Shown: positions 19,991 to 31,083, numbered from the stretch's first letter. The stretch is DNA of 64,000 bases from Iodidimonas nitroreducens (GCF_008579165.1 NZ_BKCN01000011.1); one strand, 5' to 3'. The notes: a model not told the origin generated them from the letters alone. Numbers and translations are program-made.

Positions 19991-21331
19991 TCAGATCGGT
20001 TCAATCCGCAGCATACAAGGCGTATCGAGCACATCATCGATCTTGTGGAAACGGCTGAGCACGGCCTGCATCCGGGCTTCCGTGGTTTGATGGGTGGTCA
20101 TGATCAGATGCACGCTATCATCGGATGCCCGGGTGCGTTGGATCAGGCGCTCCACCGATACCCCTTCATCGCGGAGCGCCGAAGCGATTTCCGCCATCAC
20201 CCCGGCTTTATCAGCCACCCGCAGGCGCACATAAAATTCACCCCGGCGCGTCCCTGTTTCCAGAAGGGGCAGGGGTTTCAGCTTGGAGGCAGGCATTGAA
20301 AAAGTGGAATTGCGATTGCCCCGGGCCAGTTCGATAAGATCGGCCATCACCGCAGAGGCCGTGGGCCCTGCGCCCGCGCCCAACCCTTCGATCATGCAGG
20401 GGCCAACGAAATCGCCATGGGCTTCGATGGCATTGGCCGCCCCGCCCACCTTCGATAAGGTTTCATTGGCATCCACAAGGCAGGCATGAACCCGCTGATC
20501 GAGCTTGCCATCATCGGTGATGCGGGCAATGCCCAAAAGCTTGATCCGAAAACCCAATTCGCGGGCATAGGCAATATCGATATCGGTGATGGCACGAATG
20601 CCTTCGATGGGCAGATCCATCGAGGGCGGGGCGCCAAAAGCAAGGCTGGTCAGGATCGAGATTTTATGGGCCGTATCCACGCCATCGATATCAAAGGATG
20701 GATCGGCTTCCGCATAGCCCAAGGCCTGCGCCTGTCCTAGCGCATCGTCAAAGCTTGCGCCGCTGTCTTCCATCAAAGTGAGGATGAAATTGGCGGTGCC
20801 ATTCAAAATGCCGTGCATCCGGTCGATACGATTGGCGGCCAAGCCTTCTTTTACGGTTTTCACGATGGGAATGCCGCCCGCAACGGCCGCTTCAAAACGC
20901 AAAACAGCGCCTGATTGCTCGGCTAATCTGGCCAGTTCGTCGCCATGATGGGCGATCATCGCCTTGTTGGCGGTGACCAGTGAAATTCCTTTGGATAAAG
21001 CCGCCCGGGCGAGATCAAGGGCCGTGCCCTCGGCACCGCCGATCAGTTCCACCACCACATCCACCTTTTGGGGATCGGCCAGTTGAAGCGGATCATCATG
21101 CCATTCATAAGCGCTGATATCGGCCTCGCGCTCTCGATTTTTATCGCGCGCCGAAACGGTGACAACCTGAAAGTCCCGGCCAGAGCGATCAGCGATCAGC
21201 GCCCCGTTTTTGGCCAGAACCGCCAGCAGGCCGCATCCCACGGTTCCAAGGCCTGCGATGGCAAGGCGGATGGGCTGCGGTTTTGCCTCATCTGGTTTTC
21301 GCGATACAGTTTCGGCTGCGTTTCTGGTCAT
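19991..21331 (-). CDS. hom: Homoserine dehydrogenase with C-terminal ACT domain
   Basis: A 446-residue enzyme reducing aspartate semialdehyde to homoserine (threonine/methionine branch). Rossmann motif IAGLGTVGCGLLAVL, VVVELIGG, VTANKAMIAHHG and FEAAVAGGIPIVKTVKEGL lead into the substrate signature GYAEADPSFDIDGVDTAHK. The last 90 residues form an ACT domain (FYVRLRVADKAGVMAEIASA) that normally gives threonine feedback control. The ATG at 21331 behind GAAGGG was chosen; the open frame upstream has no resemblance. It follows leuB by 49 bp. Frame intact. Confidence 0.93.
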   Translation of the reverse strand: MTRNAAETVSRKPDEAKPQPIRLAIAGLGTVGCGLLAVLAKNGALIADRSGRDFQVVTVSARDKNREREADISAYEWHDDPLQLADPQKVDVVVELIGGAEGTALDLARAALSKGISLVTANKAMIAHHGDELARLAEQSGAVLRFEAAVAGGIPIVKTVKEGLAANRIDRMHGILNGTANFILTLMEDSGASFDDALGQAQALGYAEADPSFDIDGVDTAHKISILTSLAFGAPPSMDLPIEGIRAITDIDIAYARELGFRIKLLGIARITDDGKLDQRVHACLVDANETLSKVGGAANAIEAHGDFVGPCMIEGLGAGAGPTASAVMADLIELARGNRNSTFSMPASKLKPLPLLETGTRRGEFYVRLRVADKAGVMAEIASALRDEGVSVERLIQRTRASDDSVHLIMTTHQTTEARMQAVLSRFHKIDDVLDTPCMLRIEPI

Positions 21332-21380
21332 AGCGGACCCTTCATGTAACAGATATTGGGAAGAAAAGGGTGAAGAGGCA

Positions 21381-22445
21381 TCAGGCAAGGGCAAGCGCCC
21401 TATCCAGTTGATCGGCAATGGCCCGTGCCATATCCATGGTGGAGGCCGTGCCCCCCAGATCGACGGTGACACACTGTGCCATGGCAGCCCCAATGGCCGC
21501 ACGCAGGGCTTTTGCCTCTGTCGGCAGGCCCAGGCTATGATCCAGCATCATTGCAATGCTTTCGATCATGCCGATGGGGTTTGCCTTGCCTTGCCCCGCA
21601 ATATCAGGGGCCGAGCCATGCACCGGCTCATAAAGCCCGGCACCGCTCGCCCCCAATGATGCAGAGGGGATGAGCCCGATGGAGCCGGTCAGTACACTGG
21701 CTTCATCGGTGAGAATATCGCCAAACAGATTTTCCGTAACGATTACATCAAAATCCCGCGGCCGAGTTATCAGATGCATGGTTGCGGCATCCACCAGCAG
21801 AATTTCAAGCTCGATATCGGGAAAATCGCGGCTGATGATCTCTTGGGTCACGGCGCGCCACAGGCGGCTCGTTTCCATCACATTGGCTTTATCAACCAGG
21901 CTCAGCTTGCCCCGACGCTGGCGCGCGGCGATGGCCGCCATGCGCACCACGCGCTCGATCTCGTGGCGGCTATAGCGGCAGATATCATAGGCACTATCGC
22001 CTTCGGTGCCCTTGTCGCCAAAATATAGGCCGCCGGTGAGTTCCCGCACAAATAAGATATCGGTGCCCGAAGCGATTTCGGCCTTCACCGGCGAGCGATC
22101 AACAGCCCCGGGGCGAACGATGATGGGGCGCAGATTGGCATAAACCCCCAAAGCACTGCGCAGCGCCAAAAGCCCCACTTCCGGGCGCTTGTTCCCCGGA
22201 AGATCATGCCATTTCGGCCCCCCCACGGCGCCCAAAAGAACCGCATCAGCGCGGCGGGCGGCTTCCAGCACATCGGCGGGCAGGGGTTCGCCCATGTCGT
22301 CAATGGCCGCACCGCCGATCAGCCCGGTTTCGTAATTAATCGATAAGCCGCGGGCCAAAGCCAGTTGATCGAGCACATGGCGTCCGGCTTCGAGCACTTC
22401 CGCGCCGATACCATCGCCGGGTAAAAGCAAGATACGATGGGACAT
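21381..22445 (-). CDS. leuB: 3-isopropylmalate dehydrogenase
   Basis: A 354-residue decarboxylating dehydrogenase of leucine synthesis. Motifs: ILLLPGDGIGAEVL, LLGAVGGPKWHDLP, ELTGGLYFGDKG, VDKANVMETSRLWR and the metal/NAD region ENLFGDILTDEASVLTGSIG with YEPVHGSAPDIAGQGKANP. Third gene from the 3' end of the branched-chain cluster, 45 bp after ilvE. leuC and leuD are not in the window. Confidence 0.95.
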   Translation of the reverse strand: MSHRILLLPGDGIGAEVLEAGRHVLDQLALARGLSINYETGLIGGAAIDDMGEPLPADVLEAARRADAVLLGAVGGPKWHDLPGNKRPEVGLLALRSALGVYANLRPIIVRPGAVDRSPVKAEIASGTDILFVRELTGGLYFGDKGTEGDSAYDICRYSRHEIERVVRMAAIAARQRRGKLSLVDKANVMETSRLWRAVTQEIISRDFPDIELEILLVDAATMHLITRPRDFDVIVTENLFGDILTDEASVLTGSIGLIPSASLGASGAGLYEPVHGSAPDIAGQGKANPIGMIESIAMMLDHSLGLPTEAKALRAAIGAAMAQCVTVDLGGTASTMDMARAIADQLDRALALA

Positions 22446-22490
22446 TCTATCAAAAGCCCTTTCCGGTTATTTTAAGTGGGATCAGCCCCA

Positions 22491-23450
22491 TCATTTATGC
22501 AGGGCGGTGATGGGATGCTTGGCGGTGGCGGTTTCAATCGGCTCCAGCCAGCCCCAGCGATCTGCGGTCTGGCCATTGAATAAACCGAAAAAGGCATCCT
22601 GGATCTGCTTGGTGATCGGGCGTTCGCCGGTCCCCACACTGAAGCGATCAATCGACCGGATGGGGGTGACTTCGGCAGCGGTGCCGGTGAAAAACATCTC
22701 GTCGCAGATATACAGCATTTCCCGGGGGATCGGCTGTTCGATCACCTCGAACCCCAGATCTTTGGCTAAAGTGATCACCGTATCGCGGGTGATGCCTGCC
22801 AAAATCGAGGCCGCGGCCGGGGGGGTGAGGATTTTGCCGCGATGAACGAGAAAGAGATTTTCCCCCGCACCTTCGCTCACCAATCCATCGGTGCCAAGGC
22901 CTATGCCTTCGGCAAAGCCACGGGATTTGGCTTCCATGCTGATCAATTGGCTTGATAGATAATTGCCCGCTGCCTTCAGGCCCGTCGGCACGGTATTGGG
23001 GGCCATACGCTGCCAGCTTGCGATGCACACATCAATCCCATCAGCCAAACCGTTCTCCCCTAAATAAGCCCCCCAGGGAAAGGCGGCAATGGCCACATCG
23101 ATGGGGCAATCGGGGCTGACCACACCAATACTGCCATAGCCGCGATAGGCAATGGGGCGAATATAGGCGCTGCCCAGTTCATTGGACGCGAGCACCGTCT
23201 TGCAGGCATCGCCGATTTCCTGCCGGGTGAAGGGGATATCGATATGATAAACCCGGCCCGATTGAAACATCCGGGTGATATGATCCCCAACGCGGAAAAC
23301 GCGCGGTCCGTCAGGAGTTTCATAGCAACGGATCCCCTCGAAAACCGCCGAGCCATAGTGCAGGGCGTGGGTCAGCACATGGGTGGTGGCTTCCTCCCAC
23401 GGCTTCAGGGTGCCATTCATCCAGATGAAACGGGTCGGAGTCAGGGCCAT
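22491..23450 (-). CDS. ilvE: Branched-chain amino acid aminotransferase
   Basis: A fold-IV PLP aminotransferase (319 residues from the ATG at 23450, placed by AAGGAAG seven bases upstream). MALTPTRFIWMNGTLKPWEE, THALHYGSAVFEGIRCY, YIRPIAYRGYG, LKAAGNYLSSQLISMEAKSR and the signature VSEGAGENLFLV are typical of IlvE. It gives the last transamination to valine, leucine and isoleucine. It starts only two bases after the leuA stop. Confidence 0.94.
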   Translation of the reverse strand: MALTPTRFIWMNGTLKPWEEATTHVLTHALHYGSAVFEGIRCYETPDGPRVFRVGDHITRMFQSGRVYHIDIPFTRQEIGDACKTVLASNELGSAYIRPIAYRGYGSIGVVSPDCPIDVAIAAFPWGAYLGENGLADGIDVCIASWQRMAPNTVPTGLKAAGNYLSSQLISMEAKSRGFAEGIGLGTDGLVSEGAGENLFLVHRGKILTPPAAASILAGITRDTVITLAKDLGFEVIEQPIPREMLYICDEMFFTGTAAEVTPIRSIDRFSVGTGERPITKQIQDAFFGLFNGQTADRWGWLEPIETATAKHPITALHK

Positions 23451-23452
23451 TT

Positions 23453-25033
<1,581 letters not shown>

Positions 25034-25037
<4 letters not shown>

Positions 25038-25225
25038 CTTACCGCTCCTGCCCATTGTGTTTTGGGGCTATCCATCGCGATGCTTACACTGGCCTTATCG
25101 TGCTCGGCACAGGAAAGCACGGGAAAAAGCTTGGAGATCTGGTGTCGCAAATGTTCGATGCTGCCCAAAAGCCGAAGAAGCGCACCTTTCGATCCATCCA
25201 GAATAATTAACAGTTTGTAGGTCAT
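25034..25225 (-). CDS. Short ACT-like protein, probable IlvM-type acetolactate synthase small subunit (truncated)
   Basis: A 63-residue ORF beginning MTYKLLIILDGSKGALLRLL then GSIEHLRHQISKLFPVLSC, with a good ribosome site (GAGGAG, 8 bases before the ATG) and an ATGA overlap with leuA, so it is probably translated. The pattern of a beta strand, GALLRLLG helix and second strand resembles the first half of an ACT domain as in IlvM, and its place between ilvC and leuA matches the ilvC-ilvG-ilvM-leuA order of some proteobacteria. It is shorter than the usual 75-90 residues, lacking the last part of the ACT fold. With the large-subunit gene next door also broken, this may be a decaying pair. Identification is by resemblance only. 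Confidence 0.5.
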
Positions 25226-25256
25226 GATGGTGTCTCCTCATTGATAATCTGGTGCA

Positions 25257-25493
25257 TCATCTGATGCGGCACCAATGGTTAGATATTGGCATCGTGTGAT
25301 TTGGGGGGGCGATCTTTATATAGGGCATGATCGGGCCGCCCGGATAGCCCCCGCCCGGATGGCCGAACGCACTCTCCACATCCTGTGCCTCAAGAGCATG
25401 CATGCGCCATTGCGCACCGGTCAGGCTTTTGCCTTTCCCGCCGGCCTTGTTGGCTCTGCTCTTGATTGGGGATGTGGAGAGGCTGTGCACCAT
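25257..25493 (-). pseudogene. Remnant of acetolactate synthase large-subunit gene (ilvG/ilvB-like)
   Basis: The 11-bp-spaced ORF after ilvC encodes 78 residues. Residues about 23-57 read SLTGAQWRMHALEAQDVESA followed by FGHPGGGYPGGPIMPY, closely like the N-terminal TPP-enzyme segment of acetolactate synthases (TGAQ..V.ALE..GVE.VFGYPGGAIMPIYD). After IMP the match stops; APPNHTMP could derive from the family C-terminus. About 500 codons are therefore absent, between ilvC and the ilvM-like ORF where ilvG is expected. Either a true internal deletion, with another synthase elsewhere in the genome, or a mis-assembly. No clear ribosome site. Confidence 0.5.
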
Positions 25494-25504
25494 GTGTTTT
25501 TTGC

Positions 25505-26506
25505 TTAGGCGTTATGTTTGGGATTGAGCCACGCCATGCGCGCACGCAGGGCACTGCCGGTTTTCTCAATCGGGTGATCGAGATCTTTTTGCAGGCTGGC
25601 CTTATAGCGCGGCAAACCGGCCTGATTTTCCAAAATCCAATCCCGGGCAAAGGTGCCGTTTTCAATATCGGTGAGCACCGCCTTCATCCGCGCCTTGGTG
25701 GTTTCATCCACCACTCGTGGGCCAGAAACGAAATCGCCATATTTGGCGGTTTCAGAAATGAAGCTGAGCATTTTGGCAAGGCCGCCTTCCTGCATCAGAT
25801 CAACGATCAGCTTCAGTTCGTGGAGACATTCAAAATAAGCGACTTCGGGCTGATAACCGGCTTCGGTGAGGGTTTCAAAGCCTTTCAAAACCAGTTCGCT
25901 CATGCCGCCACAGAGCACCGCCTGTTCGCCGAAAAGATCGGTGATGGTTTCTTCGGGGAAGGTGGTTTCCAAAACGCCGGCATGGGTGCCGCCCAAGCCA
26001 TGGGCATAGGCCAAAGCTCGGGCCTTGGCCGATCCGCTGGCATCCTGATGCACCGCCAAAAGGCAGGGCACGCCCCGGCCGATTTCATATTCGCGGCGCA
26101 CCAGATCACCGGGGGCCTTGGGGGCGATCATCACCACATCGATGCCTTCGGGCGGGGTGATGCGGCCATAATGCACGGAAAAACCATGGGCAAACAGCAG
26201 GGTATTGCCCGGCTCCAAAGCGGGGGCGATGGTTTCACGATAGAGCGCTTCCTGCGCCATATCGGGCACTAGGATGGCGATCAGATCACCGGCTTTGGCG
26301 GCGGCGGCGGGCTCGGCCACATCATGACCATCCTGGCGCGCGGCCTGCCAGCCCTTGCCCCCTTCGCGAACGCCGACGACGACCTTGTGACCGCTGTCTT
26401 TCAGATTGCAGGCATGGGCACGGCCCTGGCTGCCATAGCCGATGATAGCAATCGTTTTGCCCTTGAGGGCGGCCTGATCGACATCGGAATTATTATAAAG
26501 TTTCAT
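25505..26506 (-). CDS. ilvC: Ketol-acid reductoisomerase
   Basis: A 333-residue class I enzyme converting acetolactate or acetohydroxybutyrate to the dihydroxy acid with NAD(P)H. Motifs: IAIIGYGSQGRAHACNLKDS, LLFAHGFSVHYG, MIAPKAPGDLVRREYEIG, TTFPEETITDLFGEQAVLCG and VAYFECLHELKLIVDLM with metal ligands. Start at 26506 behind AGAGGA; it overlaps the ilvD stop by ATGA. Frame intact. Confidence 0.96.
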   Translation of the reverse strand: MKLYNNSDVDQAALKGKTIAIIGYGSQGRAHACNLKDSGHKVVVGVREGGKGWQAARQDGHDVAEPAAAAKAGDLIAILVPDMAQEALYRETIAPALEPGNTLLFAHGFSVHYGRITPPEGIDVVMIAPKAPGDLVRREYEIGRGVPCLLAVHQDASGSAKARALAYAHGLGGTHAGVLETTFPEETITDLFGEQAVLCGGMSELVLKGFETLTEAGYQPEVAYFECLHELKLIVDLMQEGGLAKMLSFISETAKYGDFVSGPRVVDETTKARMKAVLTDIENGTFARDWILENQAGLPRYKASLQKDLDHPIEKTGSALRARMAWLNPKHNA

Positions 26507-28200
26507 GAACGCGTATCCTCTGTTGCTTGTTTTTGCATGGGTGAGTAGGGAAAAGCGGTAACGGCACCTTCGGACGCCGAAGACACCAGTTTTGCATATT
26601 TGGCATAAGCGCCGGTGAGGGCAGCGGGTTGGGGCGGGGTCCATTCCGCCTTGCGGGCGGCGAGATCGGCCTCCACATCGATTGTTCGGGCGCTGACATC
26701 AAGGGTGATGCGATCGCCATCGCGGATGAGGGCAATGGGGCCGCCCACTGCGGCTTCCGGCGCGATATGGCCCACCATGAACCCATGGGTGGCGCCTGAA
26801 AAGCGACCATCAGTGATCAGCGCCACATCATTGCCAAGCCCCTGGCCCTGAATAGCGGCGGTGACCGCCAGCATTTCCCGCATCCCGGGGCCGCCCTTGG
26901 GGCCTTCATTGCGGATCACGATCACATCGCCTGCCTTGATCGCCCCATCCTGCACAGCCTTAAAGGCGGCTTCTTCGCCATCATAAACCCGAGCCGGGCC
27001 GCTGAAACGATCCCCATCATGGCCCGCAAGCTTGACGATTGCCCCTTCGGGCGCAAGGGAGCCGCGCAAAATCGCAAAGCCGCCGCGTGGTTTAAATGGA
27101 TCATCCACCGTGCGAACAACCGCCTGACCCGGTGTTTCCTCGGCCGCTTCAAGCTCATCGAACAGGCTTTTACCGCTCACCGTGGGGCCATCGTGCAAAA
27201 GTCCGGCTTCCATCAAACGGCGGGCAACCAAAGCCGTGCCGCCCGCTTCGCTCATTTCCACGGCGGTATAGCGCCCGCCCGGCTTCAGATCGGTGATCAC
27301 CGGGGTGCGGGCCGAAATTTTATCAAATTCATCGATATCGATTTGCAACCCCGCTTCCCGGGCAATGGCCAGCAAATGCAGCACCAGATTGGTGGACCCC
27401 GCCGTGCCTGCGCCGATGGTGGCGGCATTGGCGATGCTTTCAAGGGTGATGAGATCGCGCGGGCGCACATCTTTTTCGAGCAGTTCCATCAACAGCCGAC
27501 CGCACAGGGCGGCGGTTTCGGGCTTGGCCGGATCGGTGGCTGTCACATCATTCGCCCCCATGGGGGAAAGACCCAGCATAGTCAGGACCATAGCCATGGT
27601 ATTGGCCGTGAATTGGCCGCCACAGGCCCCGGCCCCGGGGCAGGCCACACGCTCGATGGCATCGAGCTCTTCGGCCTCGATTTTACCCGCAGCGCGCGCC
27701 CCCACGGCCTCGAACACCTCTTGAACTGTGATGAACTTCCCCTTATGAAACCCCGGACGGATCGAACCGCCATATAAGATGATGCCCGGTAAATTCATGC
27801 GCGCCAGCGCCATCGCCGCTGCGGGGATGGTTTTATCGCATCCCACGAGAACCGCCACCGCATCCAGACAATGTCCGCGCACGGCAAGCTCAATGGAGTC
27901 AGCGATCACTTCGCGAGAAATCAAAGATGCCCGCATCCCCGCCGTGCCCATGGCGATCCCATCGGTGACGGCAATGGTATTGAATTCCACCGGCGTTCCG
28001 CCTGCTGCCCGAATGCCATCCTTCATCGGTTCGGCAAGGGTACGCAAATGCAGATTGCAGGGCGAAACATCGGTCCAGGTGCTGACAACCCCGATCATCG
28101 GTTTTGCCAAAGCATCATCATCCATGCCGGTGGCACGCAGCATGGCGCGGGCCGGGGCCTGGGATTTGATCGCGTCGCTTGGTCGGTTCTTATTGGTCAT
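26503..28200 (-). CDS. ilvD: Dihydroxy-acid dehydratase
   Basis: A 565-residue Fe-S dehydratase for valine/isoleucine synthesis. Cluster cysteines C48 (WTDVSPCNLHL), C121 (VLVGCDKTIPAAAMA) and C193 (CPGAGACGGQFTANTM) are all present. The start at 28200 (MTNKNRPSDAIKSQAPARAM) has AAGGA upstream; the open frame runs further upstream but only through the leader. First structural gene of the ilv-leu-hom cluster, expressed through the attenuator at 28217-28251. Confidence 0.95.
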   Translation of the reverse strand: MTNKNRPSDAIKSQAPARAMLRATGMDDDALAKPMIGVVSTWTDVSPCNLHLRTLAEPMKDGIRAAGGTPVEFNTIAVTDGIAMGTAGMRASLISREVIADSIELAVRGHCLDAVAVLVGCDKTIPAAAMALARMNLPGIILYGGSIRPGFHKGKFITVQEVFEAVGARAAGKIEAEELDAIERVACPGAGACGGQFTANTMAMVLTMLGLSPMGANDVTATDPAKPETAALCGRLLMELLEKDVRPRDLITLESIANAATIGAGTAGSTNLVLHLLAIAREAGLQIDIDEFDKISARTPVITDLKPGGRYTAVEMSEAGGTALVARRLMEAGLLHDGPTVSGKSLFDELEAAEETPGQAVVRTVDDPFKPRGGFAILRGSLAPEGAIVKLAGHDGDRFSGPARVYDGEEAAFKAVQDGAIKAGDVIVIRNEGPKGGPGMREMLAVTAAIQGQGLGNDVALITDGRFSGATHGFMVGHIAPEAAVGGPIALIRDGDRITLDVSARTIDVEADLAARKAEWTPPQPAALTGAYAKYAKLVSSASEGAVTAFPYSPMQKQATEDTRS

Positions 28201-28216
28201 TTTCTGTCCTTGGCCA

Positions 28217-28251
28217 AAGAAAAGCCCCGCTGCGGTGGGCAAAGCGGGGCT
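28217..28251 (-). terminator. Attenuator terminator upstream of ilvD
   Basis: On the minus strand AGCCCCGC (28251-28244) pairs with GCGGGGCT (28230-28223), followed directly by TTTTCTTT; ilvD starts 17 bases later. The 5' arm (CAGCCCC, 28252-28246) is also a perfect 7-base complement of GGGGCTG inside the leader peptide gene (28293-28287), giving a competing antiterminator. This is the layout of branched-chain amino acid attenuation. Confidence 0.85.
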
Positions 28252-28277
28252 GGTGTTCCTTGTCTGATCCGTTGTTT

Positions 28278-28430
28278 TCAGGAAGGCAGCCCCATCGCGC
28301 CGCTGATAAGCAGCACGATCACAATCCCCACAAGAAGGGTTTGACCATGGGCAAAAGCTCCCGCCAACTGATGAGAGGGAAAAATTTGAACATGGGCGTT
28401 CGAGCGCGGTGTGTGCGTTGCAAAATTCAT
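28278..28430 (-). CDS. ilvL: ilv operon leader peptide (50 residues, Leu/Val/Ile-rich)
   Basis: The ORF starts at an ATG at 28430 (MNFATHTPRSNAHVQIF...) and ends just before the attenuator with TLLVGIVIVLLISGAMGLPS. Nine of the eleven residues LLVGIVIVLLI are Leu, Val or Ile, the regulatory codon cluster of an attenuation leader. Stalling there would leave GGGGCTG (28293-28287) free to pair with the 5' arm of the terminator. No ribosome site precedes the ATG; the predicted transcription start falls on or next to the ATG, so it may be translated from a leaderless mRNA. Confidence 0.75.
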   Translation of the reverse strand: MNFATHTPRSNAHVQIFPSHQLAGAFAHGQTLLVGIVIVLLISGAMGLPS

Positions 28431-28436
28431 GGGTGC

Positions 28437-28464
28437 AGGATATGCATGTTTCTGTCGCTGTCAA
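28437..28464 (-). promoter_or_regulatory. Predicted promoter of the ilv leader
   Basis: On the minus strand a perfect -35 TTGACA (28464-28459), a 16-bp spacer and a -10-like TATCCT (28442-28437). Start of transcription is expected at about 28430, the A of the leader ATG. Divergent from proB. Confidence 0.6.
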
Positions 28465-28540
28465 CACAGATATGAGAGAAAAATTACCAATGCGCACGAT
28501 ATTTAGCAATATGAAGACGATAAATTGAGGAAATCTGTTG

Positions 28541-29712
28541 ATGCAGCAGGGAAATGAAACGGCCGATCCAGCGAACCCATCCCGGATGCTTTTAGAAGCC
28601 CATCGGGTGGTCATTAAGGTCGGCTCGGCGCTTCTGGTGGAAAATGGCCGCCTGAGAAGGCGCTGGCTGGATGCTTTGGCGGCGGATATCGGGGCCATGC
28701 GGACGCGGGGGCAGCAGGTGGTGCTGGTGACCTCGGGGGCCGTGGGAATCGGCCGTTCAGCGCTCGCGGGTGGGGTGCAAAATCTGGCGGATCGTCAGGC
28801 CGCAGCGGCAATTGGCCAGATCCGCTTGTTTGATGCCTATCGCCGCAGCTTGGCCCGCCATGGGGCGGTGGGGGCGCAGATGCTGCTCACCCCGGGGGAT
28901 ACCGAAGATCGCCTGCGCCATTTAAATGCCCGCTCGACCATGGAAGCCCTGCTGTCGCGCGCGATTGTCCCCATCGTTAATGAAAATGATACGGTGGCTT
29001 TCGATAAGCATAAATTTGGCGATAATGATCGGCTGGCCGCGCGGGTGGGGCAATTGATCAGTGCTGATCTGGTGGTGCTGTTATCGGATGTGGATGGACT
29101 TTATGATGCCGATCCCCGCTCGGTGCCCGGGGCGAGGCATATTCCGGTGGTGCGGGCTATCACCCCTGAAATCAAGGCAAAAGCGGGGGATGCCGGAACC
29201 AGCCTTGGCACCGGCGGCATGGCGGCAAAAATTGCGGCAGCGGCCCTGGCTTTGGGAGCGGGATCGCATATGGCCATTGCTAATGGGCGCGAAGAGGGGG
29301 CTTTGGGGGCTTTGACGCGGGGGGATGCGCGGGCCACATGGTTCATCCTTCATCCGAGCCACTGACCGTGAGAAAGCAATGGATTGCCGCCACCGTGGCC
29401 CCTTCGGGCACGCTCATCGTGGATCGCGGGGCGATAAAAGCCTTGCATGCAGGCAATAGCCTTCTAAGTGTTGGGGTAACCCGGGTGGAGGGGGAATTTT
29501 TCTCTGGTGATCCCGTGCGCGTGCGCAGCATGGCTGGCGAGGATATTGCCATCGGCCTGAGCAATTATGATTCGAACGAGGTGGAGGTGATCGCCGGGCA
29601 GCGCACCGAAACCTTCGAGGAATTGCTGGGATATCAGGGACCGGATACCCTCATCCACCGGGATAATCTTGCAATAACCGTTCCGCAAAAAGCGGCAAAG
29701 GAGGCCCTGTGA
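28541..29712 (+). CDS. proB: Glutamate 5-kinase with PUA domain (one frameshift)
   Basis: First enzyme of proline synthesis. Kinase domain: RVVIKVGSALLVENGRL, VVLVTSGAVGIGRSAL, PIVNENDTVAFDKHKFGDND, ADLVVLLSDVDGLYDADP and GTGGMAAKIAAA. The C-terminal PUA domain follows in another frame from PSSEPLTVRKQWIAATVAPS. One C is missing near 29347 (TTCATCCC expected). GAGGA precedes the ATG at 28541. It ends in a GTGA overlap with proA. Confidence 0.94.
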
Positions 29713-30989
29713 CGCATTCGAGCCAATCCACATCCCAACTGCATGACCAGATGATCGCCTTGGGCGATGGGGCAAAGCGCGCCCAGCGTGTGGTTCAGCG
29801 CAGCCCCCATGCGATGCGGCAAACCGCGTTGAAGGCGGCAGCAGTGGCCCTTAGGGGCATCTCTGTCGATCTGTTGAAGGCCAATGCCGCTGATGTGGCG
29901 CAGGCCCGTGAGATGGGTAAGGATGATGCCTTCATCGATCGGCTGGCTTTGGATGAAGGCCGGATCGAAGGCATGGCCAAAAGCCTTGAGGCGATTGCCG
30001 CGCGGCCCGATCCTTTGGGGGCCATCGATCAATCCTGGGCGCGCGAGGATGGGATGCGTTTTGAACGGGCGCGGGTGCCTTTGGGGGTGATTGCGGTGAT
30101 TTTTGAAAGCCGCCCCAATGTCGCCGCCGATGCTGCGGGCCTGTGCCTGAAGGCGGGCAATGCAACCATCCTGCGCGGCGGCAGCGAAAGCCGCCGATCC
30201 GTAGAGATGATCCTGTCGGCCATGCAAAAAGGGCTTGAGCAGGCTGGCCTGCCCATGGAAGCGGTGAATATCGTGCCGACACAGGATCGCGATGCGGTGG
30301 GTGAACTGTTTCGCATGACCGAGCATATCGATCTTTTGATCCCCCGGGGCGGGCGATCATTGGTGGCACGGGTGCAGGAAGAAAGCCGGGTGCCGGTATT
30401 GGGGCATCTGATGGGGGTCAATCACAGCTATGTTCATGCCTCGGCTGATCTGGAGATGGCAAAAGCGGTGGTGGTGAATGCCAAAATGCGGCGCACCGGG
30501 GTGTGTGGGGCCACCGAAACCCTGCTGATTGATGAGGCCGTGGCGGCGAAATATCTGCCTCCTTTGGTCAAGGCTTTGAGCGATGCCCAATGCCGGGTGC
30601 GCGGTGATGCGGCCGCAAAGGCCATCTGCCCCGATATCGAGCCTGCCAGTGACGAGGATTGGGATACGGAATGGCTGGATGCAGTGATCAATGTGCGGGT
30701 GGTGGATGGCCTTGATGCCGCTTTGGCGCATATCGATCGGCACGGCTCGGGCCATACGGAATGCATCATTGCCTCCGATCAGGCGGCGGCTGATCGCTTC
30801 CTGAGCGAAGTGGACGCGGCCATCGTCATGCATAATGCCTCGACCCAATTTGCCGATGGGGGTGAATTTGGCTTTGGTGCCGAAATTGGCATTGCCACCG
30901 GGCGGCTTCATGCCCGTGGCCCGGTGGGTGCCGAACATTTGACCAGCTATCATTATCGGGTGCGGGGTTCGGGGCATATCCGCCCTTGA
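29709..30989 (+). CDS. proA: Gamma-glutamyl phosphate reductase
   Basis: A 426-residue NADPH-dependent enzyme turning glutamyl phosphate into glutamate semialdehyde. Motifs: RVPLGVIAVIFESRPNV, AAGLCLKAGNATILRGGSES, VLGHLMGVNHSYVHASAD and active-site Cys in MRRTGVCGATETLLID; NASTQFADGGEFGFGAEIGI near the end. GTG start overlapping proB. Frame intact. Confidence 0.95.
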   Translation: MTHSSQSTSQLHDQMIALGDGAKRAQRVVQRSPHAMRQTALKAAAVALRGISVDLLKANAADVAQAREMGKDDAFIDRLALDEGRIEGMAKSLEAIAARPDPLGAIDQSWAREDGMRFERARVPLGVIAVIFESRPNVAADAAGLCLKAGNATILRGGSESRRSVEMILSAMQKGLEQAGLPMEAVNIVPTQDRDAVGELFRMTEHIDLLIPRGGRSLVARVQEESRVPVLGHLMGVNHSYVHASADLEMAKAVVVNAKMRRTGVCGATETLLIDEAVAAKYLPPLVKALSDAQCRVRGDAAAKAICPDIEPASDEDWDTEWLDAVINVRVVDGLDAALAHIDRHGSGHTECIIASDQAAADRFLSEVDAAIVMHNASTQFADGGEFGFGAEIGIATGRLHARGPVGAEHLTSYHYRVRGSGHIRP

Positions 30990-31083
30990 TTTCCGCATCA
31001 ATCTATCTAAAAGGGGCATTTCGGGATATGAATCTGTTAATTTAATCCGCAAATCCGTAACAAACTAAAGGTGGCATGGGGTC

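Noticed and set aside
25466..26272. A 268-codon plus-strand open frame opposite ilvC
   Set aside because: Composition is that of reversed ilvC codons; ilvC is intact with all motifs.
28320..28346. A 9-codon alternative ilv leader (MVKPFLWGL) with a GGGAG site
   Set aside because: It has a better ribosome site but few branched-chain codons; the overlapping 50-codon frame carries the Leu/Val/Ile cluster placed correctly before the attenuator.
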